64,000 nt of DNA from Auanema rhodensis (GCA_964057225.1 OZ059897.1:17856001-17920000); one strand, 5' to 3'. Positions 1 to 11,235 are shown, counted from the first letter of the stretch. Program-made: numbers and translations. Notes: generated by a model not told the origin, from the sequence alone.

Positions 1-31
1 TGTGAACTTATATCAGTTGATATCTCGGTGC

Positions 32-82
32 ATTTTTAAGCTAGCGCAAATCTGATAACACAGATCGACGCAGCTTAAAAAT
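32..82. other. 11-bp inverted repeat with nested hairpin, present in every unit
   Basis: ATTTTTAAGCT at m32-42 is perfectly complementary to AGCTTAAAAAT at m72-82. If A43 is bulged, GCG at m44-46 pairs with CGC at m69-71. Inside lies a second stem, ATCTG at m50-54 with CAGAT at m61-65, around a six-base loop. It is the longest inverted repeat I found in the unit. Most copies keep it intact. Exceptions are G35 copies (for example 36508, 51250, 54058), A37 copies (47389, 48091), G42 copies (43879, 44581), T64 copies that break the inner stem (for example 18958, 23170), A61 copies (60376, 62832, 63183) and C65 copies (60727, 63534). Cruciform or RNA-hairpin potential and protein binding are possible but are not shown by sequence. 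Confidence 0.85.
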
Positions 83-165
83 CCGCATCGAATGCACTAT
101 ACTACATTGAGAAACGCTTAATACAAAAATTAGTTATAATCGTTTGAAAAATGATGCATTAGTGT

Positions 166-193
166 ATGTTGAGTTTCCATGTACACTCAACAT
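166..193. other. 9-bp inverted repeat in the conserved core of the unit
   Basis: ATGTTGAGT at m166-174 and ACTCAACAT at m185-193 form a perfect 9-bp stem around a 10-base loop. A competing stem, GTGTA at m162-166 with TACAC at m182-186, overlaps it. It lies in m140-219, the least variable stretch of the unit. The only recurrent change in a stem arm is C188 to T in the five units from 9481 to 11235, which turns a G-C pair into G-T (a tolerated wobble if it were RNA). C165 just outside the stem recurs in a few units (14746, 18958, 25627, 29488). Confidence 0.83.
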
Positions 194-199
194 TGCTTC

Positions 200-260
200 C
201 AAAAACATTTTGACAAAAATTTTTTCGAAAAATTTCAAAATAATTTAGCAAAAAGTAGAT
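200..260. other. A/T-tract segment with a 12-bp palindrome
   Basis: Successive A or T runs lie at m201-205, m215-219, m220-225, m228-232 and m250-254. They include the perfect palindrome TTTTTCGAAAAA at m221-232, centred on a TTCGAA site. Tracts of this kind are known to bend DNA and affect nucleosome placement; that role is inferred here. The T-run is also where the three 352-bp units gain a base (T7 instead of T6), which fits replication slippage. G231 interrupts the palindrome in the units at 5267 and 8076. Confidence 0.7.
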
Positions 261-343
261 GTTTTTAGATTCCATTTTTTAAGGCAAAGACGATGGACAA
301 TGTTATTCAACGAAAAAAGTAATTCTTCAGGGTGAAAATCGAG

Positions 344-365
344 GATATAAGTGTGAACTTATATC
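344..365. other. Perfect 9-bp inverted repeat across the chosen unit boundary
   Basis: GATATAAGT (m344 to m1 of the next unit) pairs perfectly with ACTTATATC (m6-14) around a GTGA loop. It recurs at nearly all junctions, showing that the boundary chosen here is arbitrary and sits inside a structured element. A second, overlapping option pairs CGAG/ATAT at m340-348 (G344 bulged) with ATATCTCG at m20-27, so two foldings compete. Diagnostic variants hit this element often: A8, G10 (a wobble-compatible change), G12 (wobble-compatible), T26, T27 and T350. Confidence 0.82.
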
Positions 366-2457
366 AGTTGATATCTCGGTGCATTTTTAAGCTAGCGCAA
401 ATCTGATAACACAGATCGACGCAGCTTAAAAATCCGCATCGAATGCACTATACTACATTGAGAAACGCTTAATACAAAAATTAGTTATAATCGTTTGAAA
501 AATGATGCATTAGTGTATGTTGAGTTTCCATGTACACTCAACATTGCTTCCAAAAACATTTTGACAAAAATTTTTTCGAAAAATTTCAAAATAATTTAGC
601 AAAAAGTAGATGTTTTTAGATTCCATTTTCCAAGGCGAAGACGATGGACAATCTTATTCAACGAAAAAATTAATTCTTCAGGGTGAAAATCGAGGATATA
701 AGTGTGAACTTATATCAGTTGATATCTCGGTGCATTTTTAAGCTAGCGCAAATCTGATAACACAGATCGACGCAGCTTAAAAATCCGCATCGAATGCACT
801 ATACTACATTGAGAAACCCTTAATACAAAAATTAGTTATGATCGTTTGAAAAATGATGCATTAGTGTATGTTGAGTTTCCATGTACACTCAACATTGCTT
901 CCAAAAACAATTTGACAAAAATTTTTTCGAAAAATTTCAAAATAATTTAGCAAAAAGTAGATGTTTTTAGATTCCATTTTTTAAGGCAAAGACGATGGAC
1001 AATGTTATTCAACGAAAAAAGTAATTCTTCAGGGTGAAAATCGAGGATATAAGTGTGAACTTATATCAGTTGATATCTCGGTGCATTTTTAAGCTAGCGC
1101 AAATCTGATAACACAGATCGACGCAGCTTAAAAATCCGCATCGAATGCACTATACTACATTGAGAAACGCTTAATACAAAAATTAGTTATAATCGTTTGA
1201 AAAATGATGCATTAGTGTATGTTGAGTTTCCATGTACACTCAACATTGCTTCCAAAAACATTTTGACAAAAATTTTTTCGAAAAATTTCAAAATAATTTA
1301 GCAAAAAGTAGATGTTTTTAGATTCCATTTTCCAAGGCGAAGACGATGGACAATCTTATTCAACGAAAAAATTAATTCTTCAGGGTGAAAATCGAGGATA
1401 TAAGTGTGAACTTATATCAGTTGATATCTCGGTGCATTTTTAAGCTAGCGCAAATCTGATAACACAGATCGACGCAGCTTAAAAATCCGCATCGAATGCA
1501 CTATACTACATTGAGAAACCCTTAATACAAAAATTAGTTATGATCGTTTGAAAAATGATGCATTAGTGTATGTTGAGTTTCCATGTACACTCAACATTGC
1601 TTCCAAAAACATTTTGACAAAAATTTTTTCGAAAAATTTCAAAATAATTTAGCAAAAAGTAGATGTTTTTAGATTCCATTTTTCAAAGCAAAGACGATGG
1701 ACAATGTTATTCAACGAAAAAAGTAATTCTTCAGGGTGAAAATCGAGGATATAAGTGTGAACTTATATCAGTTGATATCTCGGTGCATTTTTAAGCTAGC
1801 GCAAATCTGATAACACAGATCGACGCAGCTTAAAAATCCGCATCGAATCCACTATACTACATTGAGAAACGCTTAATACAAAAATTAGTTATAATCGTTT
1901 GAAAAATGATGCATTAGTGTATGTTGAGTTTCCATGTACACTCAACATTGCTTCCAAAAACATTTTGACAAAAATTTTTTCGAAAAATTTCAAGATAATT
2001 TAGCAAAAAGTAGATGTTTTTAGATTTCATTTTCCAAGGCGAAGACGATGGACAATGTTATTCAACGAAAAAATTAATTCTTCAGGGTGAAAATCGAGGA
2101 TATAAGTGTGAACATATATCAGTTGATATCTCGGTGCATTTTTAAGCTAGCGCAAATCTGATAACACAGATCGACGCAGCTTAAAAATCCGCATCGAATG
2201 CACTATACTACATCGAGAAACGCTTAATACAAAAATTAGTTATAATCGTTTGAAAAATGATGCATTAGTGTATGTTGAGTTTCCATGTACACTCAACATT
2301 GCTTCCAAAAACATTTTGACAAAAATTTTTTCGAAAAATTTCAAAATAATTTAGCAAAAAGTAGATGTTTTTAGATTCCATTTTTCAAGGCAAAACCGAT
2401 GGACAATGTTATTCAACGAAAAAAGTAATTCTTCAGGGTGAAAATCGAGGATATAAG

Positions 2458-2809
2458 TGTGAACTTATATCAGTTGATATCTCGGTGCATTTTTAAGCTA
2501 GCGCAAATCTGATAACACAGATCGACGCAGCTTAAAAATCCGCATCGAATGCACTATACTACATCGAGAAACGCTTAATACAAAAATTAGTTATAATCGT
2601 TTGAAAAATGATGCATTAGTGTATGTTGAGTTTCCATGTACACTCAACATTGCTTCCAAAAACATTTTGACAAAAATTTTTTTCGAAAAATTTCAAAATA
2701 ATTTAGCAAAAAGTAGATGTTTTTAGATTCCATTTTTCAAGGCAAAGACGATGGACAATGTTATTCAACGAAAAAATTAATTCTTCAGGGTGAAAATCGA
2801 GGATATAAG
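2458..2809. repeat. 352-bp satellite unit (type G, extra T)
   Basis: This is the first of three units that are one base longer. The T-run beginning at m220 has seven T (2677-2683) instead of six. The same insertion occurs in the type G units at 5618-5969 and 8427-8778, so it marks one lineage copied with the cassette rather than three separate slips. Type G-like units further right (for example 17203 and 21415) lack it. Confidence 0.95.
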
Positions 2810-3511
2810 TGTGAACTTATATCAGTTGATATCTTGGTGCATTTTTAAGCTAGCGCAAATCTGATAACACAGATCGACGCAGCTTAAAAATCCGCATCGA
2901 ATGCACTATACTACATTGAGAAACGCTTAATACAAAAATTAGTTATGATCGTTTGAAAAATGATGCATTAGTGTATGTTGAGTTTCCATGTACACTCAAC
3001 ATTGCTTCCAAAAACATTTTGACAAAAATTTTTTCGAAAAATTTCAAAATAATTTAGCAAAAAGTAGATGTTTTTAGATTCCATTTTTCAAGGCAAAGAC
3101 GATGGACAATGTTATTCAACGAAAAAAGTAATTCTTCAGGGTGAAAATCGAGGATATAAGTGTGAACTTATATCAGTTGATATCTTGGTGCATTTTTAAG
3201 CTAGCGCAAATCTGATAACACAGATCGACGCAGCTTAAAAATCCGCATCGAATGCACTATACTACATTGAGAAACGCTTAATACAAAAATTAGTTATGAT
3301 CGTTTGAAAAATGATGCATTAGTGTATGTTGAGTTTCCATGTACACTCAACATTGCTTCCAAAAACATTTTGACAAAAATTTTTTCGAAAAATTTCAAAA
3401 TAATTTAGCAAAAAGTAGATGTTTTTAGATTCCATTTTTTAAGGCAAAGACGATGGACAATGTTATTCAACGAAAAAAGTAATTCTTCAGGGTGAAAATC
3501 GAGGATATAAG

Positions 3512-6500
3512 TGTGAACTTATATCAGTTGATATCTCGGTGCATTTTTAAGCTAGCGCAAATCTGATAACACAGATCGACGCAGCTTAAAAATCCGCATC
3601 GAATGCACTATACTACATTGAGAAACGCTTAATACAAAAATTAGTTATAATCGTTTGAAAAATGATGCATTAGTGTATGTTGAGTTTCCATGTACACTCA
3701 ACATTGCTTCCAAAAACATTTTGACAAAAATTTTTTCGAAAAATTTCAAAATAATTTAGCAAAAAGTAGATGTTTTTAGATTCCATTTTTTAAGGCAAAG
3801 ACGATGGACAATGTTATTCAACGAAAAAAGTAATTCTTCAGGGTGAAAATCGAGGATATAAGTGTGAACTTATATCAGTTGATATCTCGGTGCATTTTTA
3901 AGCTAGCGCAAATCTGATAACACAGATCGACGCAGCTTAAAAATCCGCATCGAATGCACTATACTACATTGAGAAACGCTTAATACAAAAATTAGTTATA
4001 ATCGTTTGAAAAATGATGCATTAGTGTATGTTGAGTTTCCATGTACACTCAACATTGCTTCCAAAAACATTTTGACAAAAATTTTTTCGAAAAATTTCAA
4101 AATAATTTAGCAAAAAGTAGATGTTTTTAGATTCCATTTTCCAAGGCGAAGACGATGGACAATCTTATTCAACGAAAAAATTAATTCTTCAGGGTGAAAA
4201 TCGAGGATATAAGTGTGAACTTATATCAGTTGATATCTCGGTGCATTTTTAAGCTAGCGCAAATCTGATAACACAGATCGACGCAGCTTAAAAATCCGCA
4301 TCGAATGCACTATACTACATTGAGAAACCCTTAATACAAAAATTAGTTATGATCGTTTGAAAAATGATGCATTAGTGTATGTTGAGTTTCCATGTACACT
4401 CAACATTGCTTCCAAAAACATTTTGACAAAAATTTTTTCGAAAAATTTCAAAATAATTTAGCAAAAAGTAGATGTTTTTAGATTCCATTTTTTAAGGCAA
4501 AGACGATGGACAATGTTATTCAACGAAAAAAGTAATTCTTCAGGGTGAAAATCGAGGATATAAGTGTGAACTTATATCAGTTGATATCTCGGTGCATTTT
4601 TAAGCTAGCGCAAATCTGATAACACAGATCGACGCAGCTTAAAAATCCGCATCGAATGCACTATACTACATTGAGAAACGCTTAATACAAAAATTAGTTA
4701 TAATCGTTTGAAAAATGATGCATTAGTGTATGTTGAGTTTCCATGTACACTCAACATTGCTTCCAAAAACATTTTGACAAAAATTTTTTCGAAAAATTTC
4801 AAAATAATTTAGCAAAAAGTAGATGTTTTTAGATTCCATTTTCCAAGGCGAAGACGATGGACAATCTTATTCAACGAAAAAATTAATTCTTCAGGGTGAA
4901 AATCGAGGATATAAGTGTGAACTTATATCAGTTGATATCTCGGTGCATTTTTAAGCTAGCGCAAATCTGATAACACAGATCGACGCAGCTTAAAAATCCG
5001 CATCGAATGCACTATACTACATTGAGAAACCCTTAATACAAAAATTAGTTATGATCGTTTGAAAAATGATGCATTAGTGTATGTTGAGTTTCCATGTACA
5101 CTCAACATTGCTTCCAAAAACATTTTGACAAAAATTTTTTCGAAAAATTTCAAAATAATTTAGCAAAAAGTAGATGTTTTTAGATTCCATTTTTCAAAGC
5201 AAAGACGATGGACAATGTTATTCAACGAAAAAAGTAATTCTTCAGGGTGAAAATCGAGGATATAAGTGTGAACTTATATCAGTTGATATCTCGGTGCATT
5301 TTTAAGCTAGCGCAAATCTGATAACACAGATCGACGCAGCTTAAAAATCCGCATCGAATGCACTATACTACATTGAGAAACGCTTAATACAAAAATTAGT
5401 TATAATCGTTTGAAAAATGATGCATTAGTGTATGTTGAGTTTCCATGTACACTCAACATTGCTTCCAAAAACATTTTGACAAAAATTTTTTCGAAAGATT
5501 TCGAAATAATTTAGCAAAAAGTAGATGTTTTTAGATTTCATTTTCCAAGGAGAAGACGATGGACAATGTTATTCAACGAAAAAATTAATTCTTCAGGGTG
5601 AAAATCGAGGATATAAGTGTGAACTTATATCAGTTGATATCTCGGTGCATTTTTAAGCTAGCGCAAATCTGATAACACAGATCGACGCAGCTTAAAAATC
5701 CGCATCGAATGCACTATACTACATCGAGAAACGCTTAATACAAAAATTAGTTATAATCGTTTGAAAAATGATGCATTAGTGTATGTTGAGTTTCCATGTA
5801 CACTCAACATTGCTTCCAAAAACATTTTGACAAAAATTTTTTTCGAAAAATTTCAAAATAATTTAGCAAAAAGTAGATGTTTTTAGATTCCATTTTTCAA
5901 GGCAAAGACGATGGACAATGTTATTCAACGAAAAAATTAATTCTTCAGGGTGAAAATCGAGGATATAAGTGTGAACTTATATCAGTTGATATCTTGGTGC
6001 ATTTTTAAGCTAGCGCAAATCTGATAACACAGATCGACGCAGCTTAAAAATCCGCATCGAATGCACTATACTACATTGAGAAACGCTTAATACAAAAATT
6101 AGTTATGATCGTTTGAAAAATGATGCATTAGTGTATGTTGAGTTTCCATGTACACTCAACATTGCTTCCAAAAACATTTTGACAAAAATTTTTTCGAAAA
6201 ATTTCAAAATAATTTAGCAAAAAGTAGATGTTTTTAGATTCCATTTTTCAAGGCAAAGACGATGGACAATGTTATTCAACAAAAAAAGTAATTCTTCAGG
6301 GTGAAAATCGAGGATATAAGTGTGAACTTATATCAGTTGATATCTTGGTGCATTTTTAAGCTAGCGCAAATCTGATAACACAGATCGACGCAGCTTAAAA
6401 ATCCGCATCGAATGCACTATACTACATTGAGAAACGCTTAATACAAAAATTAGTTATGATCGTTTGAAAAATGATGCATTAGTGTATGTTGAGTTTCCAT

Positions 6501-6671
6501 GTACACTCAACATTGCTTCCAAAAACATTTTGACAAAAATTTTTTCGAAAAATTTCAAAATAATTTAGCAAAAAGTAGATGTTTTTAGATTCCATTTTTT
6601 AAGGCAAAGACGATGGACAATGTTATTCAACGAAAAAAGTAATTCTTCAGGGTGAAAATCGAGGATATAAG
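3512..6671. repeat. Higher-order cassette 2, nine units A-B-C-B-D-E'-G-H-I
   Basis: Same order as the preceding cassette but without F. The E position is a variant (5267-5617) with G231, G237 and A285 in place of G239 and C285. Starts: 3512 A, 3863 B, 4214 C, 4565 B, 4916 D, 5267 E', 5618 G (352 bp, T7 at 5837-5843), 5970 H, 6321 I. The H unit has a private A at 6281 (m312). The eight units from 3863 to 6671 reappear next door in cassette 3. Confidence 0.88.
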
Positions 6672-9480
6672 TGTGAACTTATATCAGTTGATATCTCGGT
6701 GCATTTTTAAGCTAGCGCAAATCTGATAACACAGATCGACGCAGCTTAAAAATCCGCATCGAATGCACTATACTACATTGAGAAACGCTTAATACAAAAA
6801 TTAGTTATAATCGTTTGAAAAATGATGCATTAGTGTATGTTGAGTTTCCATGTACACTCAACATTGCTTCCAAAAACATTTTGACAAAAATTTTTTCGAA
6901 AAATTTCAAAATAATTTAGCAAAAAGTAGATGTTTTTAGATTCCATTTTCCAAGGCGAAGACGATGGACAATCTTATTCAACGAAAAAATTAATTCTTCA
7001 GGGTGAAAATCGAGGATATAAGTGTGAACTTATATCAGTTGATATCTCGGTGCATTTTTAAGCTAGCGCAAATCTGATAACACAGATCGACGCAGCTTAA
7101 AAATCCGCATCGAATGCACTATACTACATTGAGAAACCCTTAATACAAAAATTAGTTATGATCGTTTGAAAAATGATGCATTAGTGTATGTTGAGTTTCC
7201 ATGTACACTCAACATTGCTTCCAAAAACATTTTGACAAAAATTTTTTCGAAAAATTTCAAAATAATTTAGCAAAAAGTAGATGTTTTTAGATTCCATTTT
7301 TTAAGGCAAAGACGATGGACAATGTTATTCAACGAAAAAAGTAATTCTTCAGGGTGAAAATCGAGGATATAAGTGTGAACTTATATCAGTTGATATCTCG
7401 GTGCATTTTTAAGCTAGCGCAAATCTGATAACACAGATCGACGCAGCTTAAAAATCCGCATCGAATGCACTATACTACATTGAGAAACGCTTAATACAAA
7501 AATTAGTTATAATCGTTTGAAAAATGATGCATTAGTGTATGTTGAGTTTCCATGTACACTCAACATTGCTTCCAAAAACATTTTGACAAAAATTTTTTCG
7601 AAAAATTTCAAAATAATTTAGCAAAAAGTAGATGTTTTTAGATTCCATTTTCCAAGGCGAAGACGATGGACAATCTTATTCAACGAAAAAATTAATTCTT
7701 CAGGGTGAAAATCGAGGATATAAGTGTGAACTTATATCAGTTGATATCTCGGTGCATTTTTAAGCTAGCGCAAATCTGATAACACAGATCGACGCAGCTT
7801 AAAAATCCGCATCGAATGCACTATACTACATTGAGAAACCCTTAATACAAAAATTAGTTATGATCGTTTGAAAAATGATGCATTAGTGTATGTTGAGTTT
7901 CCATGTACACTCAACATTGCTTCCAAAAACATTTTGACAAAAATTTTTTCGAAAAATTTCAAAATAATTTAGCAAAAAGTAGATGTTTTTAGATTCCATT
8001 TTTCAAAGCAAAGACGATGGACAATGTTATTCAACGAAAAAAGTAATTCTTCAGGGTGAAAATCGAGGATATAAGTGTGAACTTATATCAGTTGATATCT
8101 CGGTGCATTTTTAAGCTAGCGCAAATCTGATAACACAGATCGACGCAGCTTAAAAATCCGCATCGAATGCACTATACTACATTGAGAAACGCTTAATACA
8201 AAAATTAGTTATAATCGTTTGAAAAATGATGCATTAGTGTATGTTGAGTTTCCATGTACACTCAACATTGCTTCCAAAAACATTTTGACAAAAATTTTTT
8301 CGAAAGATTTCGAAATAATTTAGCAAAAAGTAGATGTTTTTAGATTTCATTTTCCAAGGAGAAGACGATGGACAATGTTATTCAACGAAAAAATTAATTC
8401 TTCAGGGTGAAAATCGAGGATATAAGTGTGAACTTATATCAGTTGATATCTCGGTGCATTTTTAAGCTAGCGCAAATCTGATAACACAGATCGACGCAGC
8501 TTAAAAATCCGCATCGAATGCACTATACTACATCGAGAAACGCTTAATACAAAAATTAGTTATAATCGTTTGAAAAATGATGCATTAGTGTATGTTGAGT
8601 TTCCATGTACACTCAACATTGCTTCCAAAAACATTTTGACAAAAATTTTTTTCGAAAAATTTCAAAATAATTTAGCAAAAAGTAGATGTTTTTAGATTCC
8701 ATTTTTCAAGGCAAAGACGATGGACAATGTTATTCAACGAAAAAATTAATTCTTCAGGGTGAAAATCGAGGATATAAGTGTGAACTTATATCAGTTGATA
8801 TCTTGGTGCATTTTTAAGCTAGCGCAAATCTGATAACACAGATCGACGCAGCTTAAAAATCCGCATCGAATGCACTATACTACATTGAGAAACGCTTAAT
8901 ACAAAAATTAGTTATGATCGTTTGAAAAATGATGCATTAGTGTATGTTGAGTTTCCATGTACACTCAACATTGCTTCCAAAAACATTTTGACAAAAATTT
9001 TTTCGAAAAATTTCAAAATAATTTAGCAAAAAGTAGATGTTTTTAGATTCCATTTTTCAAGGCAAAGACGATGGACAATGTTATTCAACGAAAAAAGTAA
9101 TTCTTCAGGGTGAAAATCGAGGATATAAGTGTGAACTTATATCAGTTGATATCTTGGTGCATTTTTAAGCTAGCGCAAATCTGATAACACAGATCGACGC
9201 AGCTTAAAAATCCGCATCGAATGCACTATACTACATTGAGAAACGCTTAATACAAAAATTAGTTATGATCGTTTGAAAAATGATGCATTAGTGTATGTTG
9301 AGTTTCCATGTACACTCAACATTGCTTCCAAAAACATTTTGACAAAAATTTTTTCGAAAAATTTCAAAATAATTTAGCAAAAAGTAGATGTTTTTAGATT
9401 CCATTTTTTAAGGCAAAGACGATGGACAATGTTATTCAACGAAAAAAGTAATTCTTCAGGGTGAAAATCGAGGATATAAG
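6672..9480. repeat. Higher-order cassette 3, eight units B-C-B-D-E'-G-H-I
   Basis: This 2809-bp block is a near-exact tandem copy of 3863-6671: same unit order, the same G231/G237/A285 variant at 8076, and the same 352-bp unit at 8427-8778 (T7 at 8646-8652). Reading the two side by side I found one difference, A at 6281 against G at 9090, exactly 2809 bases apart. The A unit that starts cassette 2 is missing here, so the duplicated segment is the eight-unit block. This looks like a very recent unequal exchange. Confidence 0.9.
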
Positions 9481-11235
9481 TGTGAACTTATATCAGTTGA
9501 TATCTCGGTGCATTTTTAAGCTAGCGCAAATCTGATAACACAGATCGACGCAGCTTAAAAATCCGCATCGAATGCACTATACTACATTGAGAAACGCTTA
9601 ATACAAAAATTAGTTATAATCGTTTGAAAAATGATGCATTAGTGTATGTTGAGTTTCCATGTACACTTAACATTGCTTCCAAAAACATTTTGACAAAAAT
9701 TTTTTCGAAAAATTTCAAAATAATTTAGCAAAAAGTAGATGTTTTTAGATTCCATTTTTTAAGGCAAAGACGATGGACAATGTTATTCAACGAAAAAAGT
9801 AATTCTTCAGGGTGAAAATCGAGGATATAAGTGTGAACTTATATCAGTTGATATCTCGGTGCATTTTTAAGCTAGCGCAAATCTGATAACACAGATCGAC
9901 GCAGCTTAAAAATCCGCATCGAATGCACTATACTACATTGAGAAACGCTTAATACAAAAATTAGTTATAATCGTTTGAAAAATGATGCATTAGTGTATGT
10001 TGAGTTTCCATGTACACTTAACATTGCTTCCAAAAACATTTTGACAAAAATTTTTTCGAAAAATTTCAAAATAATTTAGCAAAAAGTAGATGTTTTTAGA
10101 TTCCATTTTTTAAGGCAAAGACGATGGACAATGTTATTCAACGAAAAAAGTAATTCTTCAGGGTGAAAATCGAGGATATAAGTGTGAACTTATATCAGTT
10201 GATATCTCGGTGCATTTTTAAGCTAGCGCAAATCTGATAACACAGATCGACGCAGCTTAAAAATCCGCATCGAATGCACTATACTACATTGAGAAACGCT
10301 TAATACAAAAATTAGTTATAATCGTTTGAAAAATGATGCATTAGTGTATGTTGAGTTTCCATGTACACTTAACATTGCTTCCAAAAACATTTTGACAAAA
10401 ATTTTTTCGAAAAATTTCAAAATAATTTAGCAAAAAGTAGATGTTTTTAGATTCCATTTTTTAAGGCAAAGACGATGGACAATGTTATTCAACGAAAAAA
10501 GTAATTCTTCAGGGTGAAAATCGAGGATATAAGTGTGAACTTATATCAGTTGATATCTCGGTGCATTTTTAAGCTAGCGCAAATCTGATAACACAGATCG
10601 ACGCAGCTTAAAAATCCGCATCGAATGCACTATACTACATTGAGAAACGCTTAATACAAAAATTAGTTATAATCGTTTGAAAAATGATGCATTAGTGTAT
10701 GTTGAGTTTCCATGTACACTTAACATTGCTTCCAAAAACATTTTGACAAAAATTTTTTCGAAAAATTTCAAAATAATTTAGCAAAAAGTAGATGTTTTTA
10801 GATTCCATTTTTTAAGGCAAAGACGATGGACAATGTTATTCAACGAAAAAAGTAATTCTTCAGGGTGAAAATCGAGGATATAAGTGTGAACTTATATCAG
10901 TTGATATCTCGGTGCATTTTTAAGCTAGCGCAAATCTGATAACACAGATCGACGCAGCTTAAAAATCCGCATCGAATGCACTATACTACATTGAGAAACG
11001 CTTAATACAAAAATTAGTTATAATCGTTTGAAAAATGATGCATTAGTGTATGTTGAGTTTCCATGTACACTTAACATTGCTTCCAAAAACATTTTGACAA
11101 AAATTTTTTCGAAAAATTTCAAAATAATTTAGCAAAAAGTAGATGTTTTTAGATTCCATTTTTTAAGGCAAAGACGATGGACAATGTTATTCAACGAAAA
11201 AAGTAATTCTTCAGGGTGAAAATCGAGGATATAAG
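9481..11235. repeat. Run of five apparently identical units carrying T188
   Basis: Units at 9481, 9832, 10183, 10534 and 10885 are type A with C188 changed to T (CACTTAAC at 9664-9671 and equivalents). I found no difference among the five by eye and did not see T188 elsewhere in the window. A private variant copied to five adjacent single units implies stepwise one-unit amplification, distinct from the 8-10-unit cassettes on both sides. The substitution lies in the right arm of the m166-193 hairpin. Confidence 0.9.

Larger units (their letters stand above)
1..351. repeat. Reference satellite unit (type A) used for m-coordinates
   Basis: This first copy is used as the coordinate frame; the true unit phase is unknown. 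Landmarks are an EcoRV-type GATATC at m19-24, GCTAGC at m40-45, a hairpin at m32-82, ATGCAT at m154-159, a hairpin at m166-193, TGTACA at m180-185, TTCGAA at m224-229, and A-runs of five or more near m77, m125, m147, m201, m215, m228, m250 and m313. Hand counts give C 52, G 57 and CpG 12, so CpG observed/expected is about 1.4. The main diagnostic sites are m8, m10, m12, m26, m35, m64, m108, m116, m138, m165, m188, m239, m272, m279-286, m302, m312, m319 and m320. Type A means C26, T108, G116, A138, C272, six T then AAGGCA, G302 and G319. Apparently unchanged type A copies also occur at 3512, 22468, 32998, 46687 and 48793. Confidence 0.97.
1..3511. repeat. Higher-order cassette 1, ten units A-B-C-B-D-E-F-G-H-I
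   Basis: Ten consecutive units form the fullest version of a cassette that recurs twice downstream. Starts and marks: 1 A; 352 B (CCAAGGCG, C302, T319); 703 C (C116, G138); 1054 B; 1405 D (C116, G138, A283); 1756 E (G239, T272); 2107 F (A8, C108); 2458 G (C108, T319, 352 bp); 2810 H (T26, G138, TTTTTCAAGG); 3161 I (T26, G138, TTTTTTAAGG). Private changes are A208 in the unit at 703, C94 in the unit at 1756, and A289/C290 in the unit at 2107. The left end of the window cuts the array, so this block may begin further left. Confidence 0.85.

Noticed and set aside
88-173. Internal sub-repeat: m92-111 resembles m154-173 (14 of 20 bases)
   Set aside because: The match is short, the 62-base offset does not divide the unit sensibly, and flanking bases do not align. 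Probably chance, though a dot-plot at low stringency could test it.
166-193. Rho-independent terminator
   Set aside because: The stem is only 9 bp, AT-rich, has a 10-base loop and is not followed by a T-run. The context is a non-coding eukaryote-type satellite.
223-239. CENP-B box-like sequence (TTTCGAAAAATTTCAAA)
   Set aside because: It matches the TTCG and the central A of the essential pattern NTTCGNNNNANNCGGGN but none of the CGGG, on either strand. Chance similarity in an A/T tract.
344-351. TATA-like promoter motifs (GATATAAG at the junction, TTATAAT near m134)
   Set aside because: These are expected in 69% A+T DNA and repeat in most units without any gene downstream.
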